The notes under the pieces are model-generated. The model had not been told where the DNA came from. It was given only the letters and a program-made list of their open reading frames with translations, and ran no database searches. 64,000 bases of DNA from Mangrovimonas futianensis (GTDB lineage Bacteria; Bacteroidota; Bacteroidia; Flavobacteriales; Flavobacteriaceae), in the NCBI RefSeq assembly GCF_021245805.1, contig NZ_JAJJNF010000001.1:558001-622000 (forward strand), in the 5' to 3' direction. Shown here piece after piece: positions 1 to 8,829 of this stretch (positions within the stretch are counted from its first letter, which is position 1; each line of letters begins with the position of its first letter). A program made the position numbers and the translations under genes.

Positions 1-467
1 AACCCATACAGCATATGATTTACCTTTATAATTATGCTGGAACACCTTGGAAAGCTCAATATTGGATAAGAGAAACCATGAACAGGCTCTATCTTCCTAC
101 TCCAGATGGTTATTGTGGTGATGAGGACAATGGACAAACATCAGCATGGTATGTGTTTTCTTCCCTTGGATTTTACCCAGTTTGTCCAGCTACAGACCAA
201 TATATTTTAGGCGCTCCTCTATTTAAAAAAGCTGAGATTAGTCTCGAAAATGGAAACACCATAACTATAGAAGCCAAGGAAAACAACTCGGAAAACCGAT
301 ACATTCAAAGCATGACATATAATGGTAAGTCATACACTAAAAATTGGCTATCACATTCAGAACTGATGAAAGGTGCCACTATTGAAGTTAAGATGGGTCC
401 TCAACCTAATAAAGAAAGAGGCACCACAGTAAATGATGTTCCATATTCATTATCAAATCAAAAATAA
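1..467 (+). CDS. GH92 family alpha-mannosidase, C-terminal part only
   Basis: The reading frame is already open at the left edge, so this is the last ~155 residues of a longer protein. It aligns with the end of the complete GH92 enzyme that follows: both carry an H-(H/M)-x-(I/V)-YLYN segment, a GxxxxDDxGQ/DEDNGQ(T/M)SAWY block and FSSLGFYPV, then a beta-rich end. GH92 enzymes are calcium-dependent exo-alpha-mannosidases acting on mannans or N-glycans. The gap to the next gene is 2 bases, so the two are surely co-transcribed. A methionine codon at 15 is internal, not the start. Confidence 0.93.
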   Translation, partial: PIQHMIYLYNYAGTPWKAQYWIRETMNRLYLPTPDGYCGDEDNGQTSAWYVFSSLGFYPVCPATDQYILGAPLFKKAEISLENGNTITIEAKENNSENRYIQSMTYNGKSYTKNWLSHSELMKGATIEVKMGPQPNKERGTTVNDVPYSLSNQK

Positions 468-469
468 TT

Positions 470-2782
470 ATGAATAAACTCTCATTATATCGTATTTGTA
501 TAATTACACTACTATTTCTCCCGTTAAACATATTTTCTCAGCAAAACAAACTCTTACAATTTGCAAATCCTATGATTGGAACTGCCAAAATGGGGCATAC
601 CTATCCTGGCGCGTCATCCCCTTTTGGTAGTGTTCAATTAAGTCCAGACACCGACACCATCCCCTTTGCTGTCAATGGCAGATACAATCCTGACGTTTAT
701 AAATATTGCGCGGGTTATCAATATGAGGATACAACAATCGTTGGTTTTAGCCATACGCATTTTAGTGGTACTGGCCATTCTGATTTAGGTGATCTTCTCA
801 TTATGCCTACTACTGGAAAACTTCAACTAAATCCAGGAACAGAGGAGCACCCTGAGAATGGTTATCGGTCTGTTTTTTCTCATGATACCGAGATTGCCCA
901 ACCTGGTTACTACAGTGTCCTACTGGAAGATCACAACATAAAAGCCGAACTAACAGCAACTACCAGAACGGGTATGCATCAATATACTTTCCCAAAGTCG
1001 GAAGACGCACACATCATCCTAGACTTAACTTCAGGCATCTATAATTATGACGATAAAAATGTTTGGACGTTCCTTCGAGTTGAAAACGACACCCTTATTA
1101 CGGGATATCGACAAACAAATGGATGGGCGAGAACCCGAACGGTATATTTTGCTATGGCCTTTAGCAAACCTTTTAAAAATTATGGCTATCAGAAACTGGA
1201 GAAAAGCACCTATCAAGGCTTTTGGAGAAAGTTTGACCAACTGCATCAGTTTCCAGAAATAGCAGGCAAACAAATAAAAGCCTATTTCGATTTTGACACT
1301 CAAGATCAAGAATCCATTCAAATCAAAGTAGCCCTATCACCCGTAAGTACAGAAGGTGCTTTAAAAAACATGCAAACTGAAATTCCAAATTGGGATTTTG
1401 AAGGCACCAAAAAGAAGGTTCAGGGTAATTGGGAAAAGGAACTTCAAAAAATAGAAATCACTTCATTAAATGATAGTGACAAAACCAATTTTTATACGGC
1501 TATGTATCATGCCTTTTTAGGCCCAACCGTTTACATGGATGTGGATGGAAACTATAAGGGACTGGACATGAACACCCATAAAGCTAACGGCTTCACAAAT
1601 TATACGAGCTTTTCACTTTGGGACACCTACCGAGCACTTCATCCTTTTTTCAATTTGATCCAACCCAAAAGAAATGGAGATATGATACAATCCATGATGG
1701 CACATCAAGAACAAAGTGTCCATCACATGCTTCCTATTTGGTCCCATTATGCCAATGAAAACTGGTGTATGATTGGATATCACAGCGCTTCGGTGATTGC
1801 CGATGCCATTGTCAAAGGAAACTCTAACTTTGACACCAATCAAGCGCTACAAGCATGTGTTGCTACAGCCAATGTCCCTTATTTTGACGGTTTAGATTAT
1901 TACATCAAACAAGGATTTGTTCCAGAAGACAAAAATGGAGCATCTGTATCTAAGACTCTAGAATATGCCTATGATGATTGGGCGATTGCTCAAGCCGCCA
2001 AAACTTTAGGAGAACAAACTATATATTCAGAATTTATAAATCGTTCCAAAAACTATCAAAACGTATTTGATGCCAAAACTGGGTTTATGCGACCTAAATT
2101 GTCCAACGGCACCTTTAAAAAGGAGTTTGACCCCTTGGATACCCATGGCCAAGGTTTTATTGAAGGAAACTCTTGGAATTATAGTCTGTATGTCCCTCAT
2201 GATCCCGAAAACATGGTAACCATGATGGGTGGAAAAGAACAATTCTCCCGACATCTAGATTCATTGTTCTCAATGGAATTACCAGATAAGTACTTTGAGA
2301 AAACCGAGGACATTTCAAGAGATGGCATTATTGGGAATTATGTTCATGGCAACGAACCATCACATCATGTGGTCTATTTGTACAACTGGACAAAAGATCC
2401 TTGGAAGTCCCATGATAAAATCAAAATGATCTTAAGAACCATGTATAAACCAACTGTAGATGGTCTAGGCGGTAATGATGATTTTGGTCAAATGAGCGCC
2501 TGGTATATTTTTAGCAGTCTTGGTTTCTACCCTGTTGCTCCTGGCAGTGAGGACTACGCTTTAGGTAGCCCACTGGTAAAGGATGCGGTACTTCACTTGG
2601 AAAATGGCAAGATCTTTCGCGTGGAATCGAAAAAACTTTCAGAGAAAAACAAATATGTTCAAAGCGTTCTTTGGAATGGAAAAGAACTGTCTCTACCTAT
2701 TATAAAACACAGCCAAATAATGCAAGGAGGTGTTTTAACCTTTGAAATGGGCAGCAAACCAAATAAAAAATTATACCAGTAA
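470..2782 (+). CDS. GH92 family exo-alpha-mannosidase (secreted)
   Basis: 770 residues, normal for GH92. The N-terminus is a cleavable signal peptide (hydrophobic core, then FSQQ), so it acts in the periplasm or outside. The N-terminal beta-sandwich carries the family opening NPMIGTAKMGHTYPGA; the central (alpha/alpha)6 part holds SLWDTYRALHP, EGNSWNYSLYVPHD, and GNEPSHHVVYLYNW followed by GGNDDFGQMSAWYIFSSLGF near residues 670-690. It removes terminal alpha-linked mannose, probably from N-glycans or algal/fungal mannan. It follows a second GH92 gene by 2 bases, suggesting a mannose-glycan locus whose SusC/D-type genes would lie left of the window. Linkage specificity cannot be read from the sequence. 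Confidence 0.95.
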   Translation: MNKLSLYRICIITLLFLPLNIFSQQNKLLQFANPMIGTAKMGHTYPGASSPFGSVQLSPDTDTIPFAVNGRYNPDVYKYCAGYQYEDTTIVGFSHTHFSGTGHSDLGDLLIMPTTGKLQLNPGTEEHPENGYRSVFSHDTEIAQPGYYSVLLEDHNIKAELTATTRTGMHQYTFPKSEDAHIILDLTSGIYNYDDKNVWTFLRVENDTLITGYRQTNGWARTRTVYFAMAFSKPFKNYGYQKLEKSTYQGFWRKFDQLHQFPEIAGKQIKAYFDFDTQDQESIQIKVALSPVSTEGALKNMQTEIPNWDFEGTKKKVQGNWEKELQKIEITSLNDSDKTNFYTAMYHAFLGPTVYMDVDGNYKGLDMNTHKANGFTNYTSFSLWDTYRALHPFFNLIQPKRNGDMIQSMMAHQEQSVHHMLPIWSHYANENWCMIGYHSASVIADAIVKGNSNFDTNQALQACVATANVPYFDGLDYYIKQGFVPEDKNGASVSKTLEYAYDDWAIAQAAKTLGEQTIYSEFINRSKNYQNVFDAKTGFMRPKLSNGTFKKEFDPLDTHGQGFIEGNSWNYSLYVPHDPENMVTMMGGKEQFSRHLDSLFSMELPDKYFEKTEDISRDGIIGNYVHGNEPSHHVVYLYNWTKDPWKSHDKIKMILRTMYKPTVDGLGGNDDFGQMSAWYIFSSLGFYPVAPGSEDYALGSPLVKDAVLHLENGKIFRVESKKLSEKNKYVQSVLWNGKELSLPIIKHSQIMQGGVLTFEMGSKPNKKLYQ

Positions 2783-2830
2783 TTTATGTCAAAACCAGGC
2801 AATTTATTATGCCTTTGAAAACGATTTCGT

Positions 2831-2838
2831 TAATTTTG
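2831..2838 (+). promoter_or_regulatory. Bacteroidota -7 promoter element (TAATTTTG)
   Basis: A perfect TAnnTTTG box 20 bases before the acyl-CoA dehydrogenase start. It separates this gene from the mannosidase operon upstream. Confidence 0.6.
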
Positions 2839-2858
2839 TGACAAACTAAAAACAACTC

Positions 2859-4037
2859 ATGAAACCAGACTTATTTGAAGCTCCAGATTACTATCAATTA
2901 GACGAGTTACTTTCAGAAGAACATAAATTAGTACGTGATGCTGCCCGCGAATGGGTAAAGCGTAATGTATCTCCCATTATAGAAGAATACGCTCAAAAAG
3001 CAGAATTTCCAAATCAAATCATTAATGGTTTGGCTGAAATAGGAGCCTTTGGGCCTTACATTCCTGAGGAATACGGCGGTGCAGGTCTAGATCAAATTTC
3101 CTACGGATTGATTATGCAAGAAATAGAAAGGGGCGACTCTGGAGTAAGAAGTACAGCTTCTGTACAATCAAGTTTGGTGATGTACCCTATTTGGAAATAC
3201 GGTTCAGAGGAACAGTGCCAAAAATACCTTCCAAAGCTAGCCTCTGGAGAAATGATGGGCTGTTTTGGATTGACTGAGCCAGATCATGGAAGTAATCCAG
3301 GAGGTATGGTGACCAATTTCAAAGATATGGGCGATCATTACTTATTGAATGGAGCCAAAATGTGGATTAGTAACGCCCCCTTTGCGGAGATCGCAGTTGT
3401 TTGGGCCAAGGATGAAGAAGGCCGTATCCACGGATTGATTGTAGAACGTGGCATGGAAGGTTTTTCTACCCCTGAAACCCATAACAAATGGTCTTTACGA
3501 GCTTCGGCTACCGGAGAGTTGATCTTTGACAATGTTAAGGTTCCTAAAGAAAATTTATTACCTAAAAAATCTGGGTTAGGAGCGCCACTTGGATGTTTAG
3601 ATTCTGCCAGATATGGAATTGCATGGGGAGCTATAGGAGCTGCCATGGACTGTTATGATACCGCTTTGAGATATAGCAAAGAAAGAACTCAATTCGGAAA
3701 ACCAATTGGGCAATTTCAGCTGCAACAAAAGAAATTGGCCGAAATGATTACCGAAATTACCAAGGCTCAATTATTAACTTGGAGACTTGGCGTTTTAAGA
3801 AATGAAGGGAAAGCCACTTCAGCACAAATATCCATGGCAAAAAGAAATAATGTAGATATGGCCATTAATATTGCTAGAGAAGCACGTCAAATGTTAGGCG
3901 GTATGGGAATCACAGGGGAATATTCCATCATGCGTCATTCCATGAATTTGGAAAGTGTGATTACTTATGAAGGCACCCATGATATTCACCTGCTTATTAC
4001 TGGCTTGGATATCACAGGGCTTAATGCCTTCAAATAA
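2859..4037 (+). CDS. glutaryl-CoA dehydrogenase-like acyl-CoA dehydrogenase
   Basis: 392 residues with the three acyl-CoA dehydrogenase domains: helical N-terminus, a mid beta domain with the FAD-binding segment CFGLTEPDHGSNPGG and the MWISNAPFAEIAVVWAK strand, and a helical C-terminus with RTQFGKPIGQFQLQQ and RQMLGGMGITGEY. The ending YEGTHDIHLLITGLDITG is the glutaryl-CoA dehydrogenase signature and contains the catalytic glutamate. The enzyme would oxidise and decarboxylate glutaryl-CoA to crotonyl-CoA in lysine/tryptophan breakdown. The specificity rests on subfamily motifs only. It is monocistronic, with its own -7 box. Confidence 0.88.
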   Translation: MKPDLFEAPDYYQLDELLSEEHKLVRDAAREWVKRNVSPIIEEYAQKAEFPNQIINGLAEIGAFGPYIPEEYGGAGLDQISYGLIMQEIERGDSGVRSTASVQSSLVMYPIWKYGSEEQCQKYLPKLASGEMMGCFGLTEPDHGSNPGGMVTNFKDMGDHYLLNGAKMWISNAPFAEIAVVWAKDEEGRIHGLIVERGMEGFSTPETHNKWSLRASATGELIFDNVKVPKENLLPKKSGLGAPLGCLDSARYGIAWGAIGAAMDCYDTALRYSKERTQFGKPIGQFQLQQKKLAEMITEITKAQLLTWRLGVLRNEGKATSAQISMAKRNNVDMAINIAREARQMLGGMGITGEYSIMRHSMNLESVITYEGTHDIHLLITGLDITGLNAFK

Positions 4038-4087
4038 TAAAACTGAATGAGCTTTCTTTTCGTAAATTGTATAAATATATGTTCGCA

Positions 4088-4828
4088 ATGAAAGCTCATT
4101 TTTTAATTTTTATCGTTTTACTATTCGGATGCTCTTCCGGTAATAATTCTTCCAACAATTCGAATAATCCTGTTGATTATTCTGAAGAAACCACTTCTGA
4201 AAATAATTCGAATACCACCCCAGAATATAAACTCTTGTTTCTTGGAGATAGTTACACGGTGGGACAAAGTGTATGTGGTACCTGTAACTTTCCTGCCCAA
4301 CTTATTAGTCGTTTAGAAAATTCTGAAATTAGTGGTGATTATAACAAAGAAGTAATTGCCCAAACGGGTTGGACCACCACCAATTTACTAGGTGCTATTA
4401 GCGCTCAAAACCCTTCTAATGATCATGATTTAGTCACTCTTTTAATAGGGGTTAATAATCAATACCAACATAAGCCGTTTAGCATTTATGAAGAAGAATT
4501 CCCAGAACTATTAGATTTAGCTAAAGGTTTTGCAGGTGGAGACGCCAATAAGGTCATTGTTATTTCTATCCCTGACTATGCATACACTCCATATGGTGAG
4601 AACAATCCGGACTTTGAATTGATTTCACAACAGATTGATCAATACAATGACTTTGCCCAATCGATTGCAGAAACCAACAATGTCACCTTCCTATATATTA
4701 CCGACATAACAAGGTTAGGACTTGAAAATCCCAGTTTGGTAGCTTCTGATGGATTGCATCCGTCAGGAGAAGCATACTCCCAGTTTGTGGATAGGTTAAT
4801 GCCCTTGGCTATAGAAAAAATTCCATAG
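4088..4828 (+). CDS. SGNH/GDSL hydrolase lipoprotein
   Basis: A lipoprotein signal (hydrophobic stretch, then FGCSS lipobox) is followed by an Asn/Ser-rich linker and an SGNH hydrolase domain: block I LFLGDSYTVG with the nucleophile Ser, block III GVNNQ, and block V DGLHPSGEAY with the catalytic Asp and His. It probably removes acyl or acetyl groups from a lipid or polysaccharide at the outer membrane; the substrate is unknown. I chose the ATG at 4088 because it places a lysine directly before the hydrophobic core; an ATG at 4079 and a TTG at 4067 are also in frame. Confidence 0.85.
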   Translation: MKAHFLIFIVLLFGCSSGNNSSNNSNNPVDYSEETTSENNSNTTPEYKLLFLGDSYTVGQSVCGTCNFPAQLISRLENSEISGDYNKEVIAQTGWTTTNLLGAISAQNPSNDHDLVTLLIGVNNQYQHKPFSIYEEEFPELLDLAKGFAGGDANKVIVISIPDYAYTPYGENNPDFELISQQIDQYNDFAQSIAETNNVTFLYITDITRLGLENPSLVASDGLHPSGEAYSQFVDRLMPLAIEKIP

Positions 4829-4836
4829 GAGAGGAA

Positions 4837-5172
4837 TTAGCTTTCCGGAGCCAGTTCTACTTTTAAACCATCCAATTCAGGCGTAATATGAATTTGACAA
4901 CCCAAGCGACTGTTATCTTTGACATAAAAAGCTTCACTTAACATGGCTTCTTCGTCATCCTGTATCTCCGGAAGTTCGGTATCACTCAAAACATAACATT
5001 GGCAAGAGGCACACATGGCCATACCACCACAAACGCCAATAGTTCCTTCTGGAGCCAATTCATAACTGCGAACCACCTCCATTAAATTCATGGCCATATC
5101 TGTAGGAGCATCCACTTCATGGGTTACTCCATCTCTATCTATAATCGTGATTTTTATATCTTGTTCTTCCAT
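4837..5172 (-). CDS. 2Fe-2S ferredoxin (adrenodoxin-like)
   Basis: 111 residues with the plant/adrenodoxin ferredoxin pattern: GVCGGMAMCASCQCYVL supplies three cluster cysteines and RLGCQI the fourth. It is a soluble one-electron carrier. It sits 3 bases after the ferredoxin reductase on the same strand, so reductase and ferredoxin very likely form a NADPH-driven electron pair, in one operon with two Fe-S cluster carriers. Confidence 0.92.
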   Translation of the reverse strand: MEEQDIKITIIDRDGVTHEVDAPTDMAMNLMEVVRSYELAPEGTIGVCGGMAMCASCQCYVLSDTELPEIQDDEEAMLSEAFYVKDNSRLGCQIHITPELDGLKVELAPES

Positions 5173-5175
5173 GAA

Positions 5176-6243
5176 TTAATTAATTGCTTTAACTACAGCT
5201 TTCGGGGCTTCTTTTCTCGTTCCATCAAACCCATCAACACCGCTAACCGTAGTATATTTTAAAACATAGCGCTTGCCAGGGTTAATGATTTGGTATGCTG
5301 CTTGACACATCAATGTGGCTTCATGAAAACCACATAAAATGAGCTTTAATTTCCCTGGATAGGTATTCACATCTCCAATGGCAAAAATACCAGGAATATT
5401 GGTTTGATAATCTAAAGCATTATTAACCACTATGGCATTCTTCTCAATCTCTAACCCCCAATTTGCAATGGGCCCTAATTTTGGGGACAACCCAAACAAT
5501 GGGATAAAATGGTCACACTCAATTTCAAATTCCTTTTCAATATGATCAGCTTGAGACACTACCACCCCTTTCAAATGATCCATAGGATCACCTAAAATCC
5601 CAGTCACTTCACCAGGCGTAATCAAATTGATTTTACCTTGATTTTTTAAATCTTGAACTTTCTCAACAGAATCCAAAGCTCCTCTGAACTCATTTCTTCT
5701 ATGGATCAATGTGACTTCCTTGGCTACATCACTTAGGAAAATACTCCAGTCCAAAGCTGAATCTCCTCCACCAGCTATAACAACGCGCTTGTCTCTATAA
5801 ACTTCTGGATCTTTAATCATATACTCCACACCTTTATCTTCAAAGTCTGAAATGTTATGAATTAAAGGTTTCCTGGGTTCAAAACTCCCCAAACCTCCAG
5901 CAATAGCAACTACAGGAGCCTGATGTTTAGTTCCTTTATTGGTTGTCACTATAAAGCTGCCATCTTCTAGTTTTTCAATGGTTTCGGCTCTTTCCCCCAA
6001 TGTGAAACCAGGTTCAAATTGCTTCCCTTGCTCCAAAAGTTTTTCAGTAAGATCACCTGCTAAAATTTCTGGATAGGCAGGAATATCATAAATAGGTTTT
6101 TTAGGATATATTTCCGAGCATTGCCCCCCTGCTTGTGGTAAGGCATCTATTAGGTGACATTTTAATTTCAACAAACCTGCTTCAAAAACTGTAAATAGCC
6201 CTGTTGGTCCAGCGCCAATTATTAAAATATCTGTTTTAATCAT
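5176..6243 (-). CDS. ferredoxin--NADP(+) reductase, thioredoxin-reductase-like type
   Basis: 355 residues. The N-terminal FAD site is IIGAGPTGLF, the NADPH site is VVIAGGGDSALDW near residue 160, and the C-terminal FAD motif is GIFAIGDVNTYPGKL. The redox-active CxxC of thioredoxin reductases is absent from the NADPH domain, which marks the flavodoxin/ferredoxin reductase (YumC-type) branch. It transfers electrons between NADPH and the ferredoxin encoded immediately downstream. Confidence 0.92.
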   Translation of the reverse strand: MIKTDILIIGAGPTGLFTVFEAGLLKLKCHLIDALPQAGGQCSEIYPKKPIYDIPAYPEILAGDLTEKLLEQGKQFEPGFTLGERAETIEKLEDGSFIVTTNKGTKHQAPVVAIAGGLGSFEPRKPLIHNISDFEDKGVEYMIKDPEVYRDKRVVIAGGGDSALDWSIFLSDVAKEVTLIHRRNEFRGALDSVEKVQDLKNQGKINLITPGEVTGILGDPMDHLKGVVVSQADHIEKEFEIECDHFIPLFGLSPKLGPIANWGLEIEKNAIVVNNALDYQTNIPGIFAIGDVNTYPGKLKLILCGFHEATLMCQAAYQIINPGKRYVLKYTTVSGVDGFDGTRKEAPKAVVKAIN

Positions 6244-6312
6244 GAATTTGTTTTTTGTTGTAAAGGAACGTTAGAAGAGACTTGTTCCAATACCATTAGA
6301 AATTCCGTTAGG

Positions 6313-6555
6313 TTAAATCTCTATGTTTATGACTTTTTCAATTTGAGGAACATATTTTTTAATAGTCATTTCCACCCCTGATTTTAAGGTCATTTGGTTG
6401 ACACTACAATTAATACATGCACCTTCCAATTGCACTTTAACTAGCTTATCATCTTCAATAGAAATTAAGGAAATATTCCCTCCATCACTCTGAAGAAATG
6501 GACGAATCTCGTCCAAAGCCTTTTCAACATTCAATTTTATTTCTTCTGTTGTCAT
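6313..6555 (-). CDS. NifU-like C-terminal (Nfu) Fe-S carrier
   Basis: 80 residues, the isolated Nfu domain: EIRPFLQSDGGNISL is the typical opening and ACINCSVNQMTLKSGVE carries the CxxC that binds a bridging cluster at a dimer interface. It hands Fe-S clusters to client proteins. It starts 3 bases after the mrp stop, so it belongs to the mrp operon. I use the ATG at 6555; a GTG one codon upstream is also in frame. Confidence 0.92.
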   Translation of the reverse strand: MTTEEIKLNVEKALDEIRPFLQSDGGNISLISIEDDKLVKVQLEGACINCSVNQMTLKSGVEMTIKKYVPQIEKVINIEI

Positions 6556-6558
6556 CAC

Positions 6559-7692
6559 TTATTTCTTAACGGCTGAGCAACCAGCCATAGTTGTAATTTT
6601 AATTGCTTCGGTTGGCGGCAATTGGTCGTTTCTTTTAACAACTTCTTGCACCACATTTTGGGTGATTTTCTCAAAGGATTGCTCTAATGGCGTAGCCGTT
6701 TGGAGTGCTGCAGGTCTTCCCACATCACCAGCTTCCCTAATGCTTTGCACCAAAGGAATTTCTCCTAAAAATGGCACTTCCAAATTCTCTGAAAGATTCC
6801 TAGCTCCTTCCTTTCCAAAAATATAGTATTTATTATCTGGAAGCTCTTCAGGAGTGAAATAGGCCATATTCTCAATGATACCCAATACTGGCACATTGAT
6901 ACTTTCCTGTTGGAACATTGCAACTCCTTTTCTGGCATCTGCCAAGGCCACTTGTTGTGGTGTACTTACTACTACCGCTCCAGTAATAGGCAAAGATTGC
7001 ATAATACTTAAATGAATATCTCCAGTTCCCGGAGGTAAATCGATCAATAAGAAATCTAGGGTTCCCCAAGCCGCATCAAAAATCATCTGATTTAATGCTT
7101 TGGCAGCCATAGGCCCTCGCCAAATTACAGCCTGATCAGGCTTTGTAAAAAAGCCAATAGATAAAATTTTAACCCCATAACTCTCTATTGGTTTCATTTT
7201 GGACTTTCCATCTACTTGCACAGATAATGGTTTTTCAAATTCCACATCATACATAATGGGAATGGATGGACCGTAAATATCTGCATCTAGAATTCCAACT
7301 TGGAATCCCATTTTAGCCAGGGTTGCTGCCAAATTGGCTGTCACTGTAGACTTTCCTACCCCTCCCTTTCCAGAAGCCACAGCAATGATGTTCTGAATCC
7401 CGGGAATCGCCTTTCCTTTAATTTCGTTCTTAGGTTTTTCTGGGGCATCTACTTTGACATTCACCTTTATTTTTGCCTTTTCATATACTTTCTCATGAAT
7501 AACCTTCATGATTTCAACCTCGGTCTTTTTCTTGGCTTGAAGACTCGGATTTTTAATAGTTACATCTACTATGACTTCATCTCCAAAGGTCACTACATTA
7601 CCAACCGCACCACTTTCTATCAAATTCTGACCCTCCCCTGGGGCTGATATAGTTTCTAAAGCTGCAAGAATATCTTGTTTATTCAATTTCAT
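6559..7692 (-). CDS. mrp: Mrp/NBP35-family Fe-S cluster carrier ATPase
   Basis: 377 residues: an N-terminal MIP18-like domain (about 1-90) fused to a ParA/MinD-type P-loop ATPase with the deviant Walker A GKGGVGKST near residue 110, DADIYGPSIP and IDLPPGTGD. It scaffolds or delivers Fe-S clusters to apoproteins. It is the first gene of a four-gene operon (mrp, nfu, ferredoxin reductase, ferredoxin). The C-terminal GCSAVKK has a single cysteine rather than a CxxC, a known variation in the family. Confidence 0.93.
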   Translation of the reverse strand: MKLNKQDILAALETISAPGEGQNLIESGAVGNVVTFGDEVIVDVTIKNPSLQAKKKTEVEIMKVIHEKVYEKAKIKVNVKVDAPEKPKNEIKGKAIPGIQNIIAVASGKGGVGKSTVTANLAATLAKMGFQVGILDADIYGPSIPIMYDVEFEKPLSVQVDGKSKMKPIESYGVKILSIGFFTKPDQAVIWRGPMAAKALNQMIFDAAWGTLDFLLIDLPPGTGDIHLSIMQSLPITGAVVVSTPQQVALADARKGVAMFQQESINVPVLGIIENMAYFTPEELPDNKYYIFGKEGARNLSENLEVPFLGEIPLVQSIREAGDVGRPAALQTATPLEQSFEKITQNVVQEVVKRNDQLPPTEAIKITTMAGCSAVKK

Positions 7693-7736
7693 TTTTTAAT
7701 CAATACGTAAAGTTACTAGCTGAGCTAAACAACTCA

Positions 7737-7752
7737 TGTAACGTAAGTTACA
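7737..7752. promoter_or_regulatory. Perfect inverted repeat upstream of the mrp operon
   Basis: TGTAAC-GTAA-GTTACA is a perfect 6-bp inverted repeat 45 bases upstream of mrp. A near -7 box (TAACTTTA on the minus strand) lies between it and the gene, so the repeat is placed like an operator or activator site. The regulator is unknown. Confidence 0.35.
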
Positions 7753-7865
7753 AACTTATTATTCAGAATAATTCTAAACTCCAAATATACTGCGAAATGT
7801 TTAGAAAGGGAAGCGGTTTTATTGAAATGATTTATGGTTTGATTAATCAAAATGATTGGTAGGTT

Positions 7866-8198
7866 CTATTTCAATTCCTTGGATGGATCCCAAAACACCG
7901 AATCAAAATCTTGAACCTGATTATCAACTACTTGAACACCCTCAGCTTCCAGAAGTTGCTGCATGAGATTGGTTCCTTCAAAATGATGCTTTCCAGTCAA
8001 CAAACCTACTCTATTGACAACTCGGTGCGCAGGCACATTCTTTTCACCCGACACATTCATGGCATAACCAACCATCCTAGAACTTCTAGGAGCACCCAAA
8101 TAGGAAGCAATGGCGCCATAACTGGTAACCCTTCCGTAAGGAATTAACCTAGCCACTTCATACACCTTTTCAAAAAAACTAAGTGTTTCTGGTTTCAT
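7866..8198 (-). CDS. alkyltransferase-like (ATL) MGMT-family protein
   Basis: 110 residues covering only the C-terminal DNA-binding domain of O6-alkylguanine methyltransferases: GRVTSYGAIASYLGAPRSSRMVG is the helix-turn-helix region and NVPAHRVVNRVG the active-site loop. The acceptor cysteine of PCHR is Ala here, so it cannot transfer alkyl groups; ATL proteins bind alkylated guanine and pass it to nucleotide excision repair. It overlaps the stop of the upstream LysE gene as TAATG, so translation is probably coupled. Confidence 0.88.
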   Translation of the reverse strand: MKPETLSFFEKVYEVARLIPYGRVTSYGAIASYLGAPRSSRMVGYAMNVSGEKNVPAHRVVNRVGLLTGKHHFEGTNLMQQLLEAEGVQVVDNQVQDFDSVFWDPSKELK

Positions 8199-8827
8199 TA
8201 AAGTTCCTGAATGATTCTGATTAAAGTAATCAAAGAAATAATAGCCGTAATGGTTCCAATAATACGGTTCATATTTCGTTGGTTATTGAATTTTTTACTC
8301 CTAATTTTTTCGAAGAAAAACAAATAGATATATAACCCTACAAAGGCACCTGAAGTCGACCCTGCGACATAAGACAAAATACTTATCTTATCAAAATGCA
8401 ACCAACCAAAATCAGAATAGGAAATGGTTACATAGGCCTGAAATGGAATGGGAAACACATTGATAACCGACAAAAACATTCCCTGAAAAAACCGACTGGT
8501 TTTACTTCTACTGTCAAGATCTGCCTTGGGTCTTTCATGTTTATTTGCAATAAAAAAGAAGTAAATACTCACCAAAATAAATATCACCAAAGCGACTCTT
8601 TGAAGAATATCGACGACATCTGGATGGTTGCTTAAATACCGAGCAAATATGGTTGCCAGAAGCACTTGAAATACTATGACCAAGCATGCCCCCAATGCAA
8701 ACATGACACTTCGAACATGACCTTCTCGCATGCTGATTTTAGCAGCAGTCATATTAAGTAATCCTGGTGGCATTGTGGTTAAAAAAGTTACCACAAAACC
8801 CAGGAAAAAGACAAAAGTTAAATTCAA
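8198..8827 (-). CDS. LysE/RhtB-family exporter
   Basis: 209 residues with about six hydrophobic helices. The N-terminus (FVVTFLTTMPPGLLNMTAA) has the Pro-Pro-Gly motif of the LysE/RhtB family. The family exports amino acids or other small molecules; the substrate cannot be predicted. It lies between trmB (2 bases upstream) and the ATL gene (1 base overlap), so it is in an operon with an RNA methylase and a DNA-repair protein. Confidence 0.78.
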   Translation of the reverse strand: MNLTFVFFLGFVVTFLTTMPPGLLNMTAAKISMREGHVRSVMFALGACLVIVFQVLLATIFARYLSNHPDVVDILQRVALVIFILVSIYFFFIANKHERPKADLDSRSKTSRFFQGMFLSVINVFPIPFQAYVTISYSDFGWLHFDKISILSYVAGSTSGAFVGLYIYLFFFEKIRSKKFNNQRNMNRIIGTITAIISLITLIRIIQEL

Positions 8828-8829
8828 TT

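Noticed and set aside
1031..1321. Minus-strand and alternate-frame open frames inside the GH92 gene
   Set aside because: They lie entirely within a conserved gene and have no motifs of their own.
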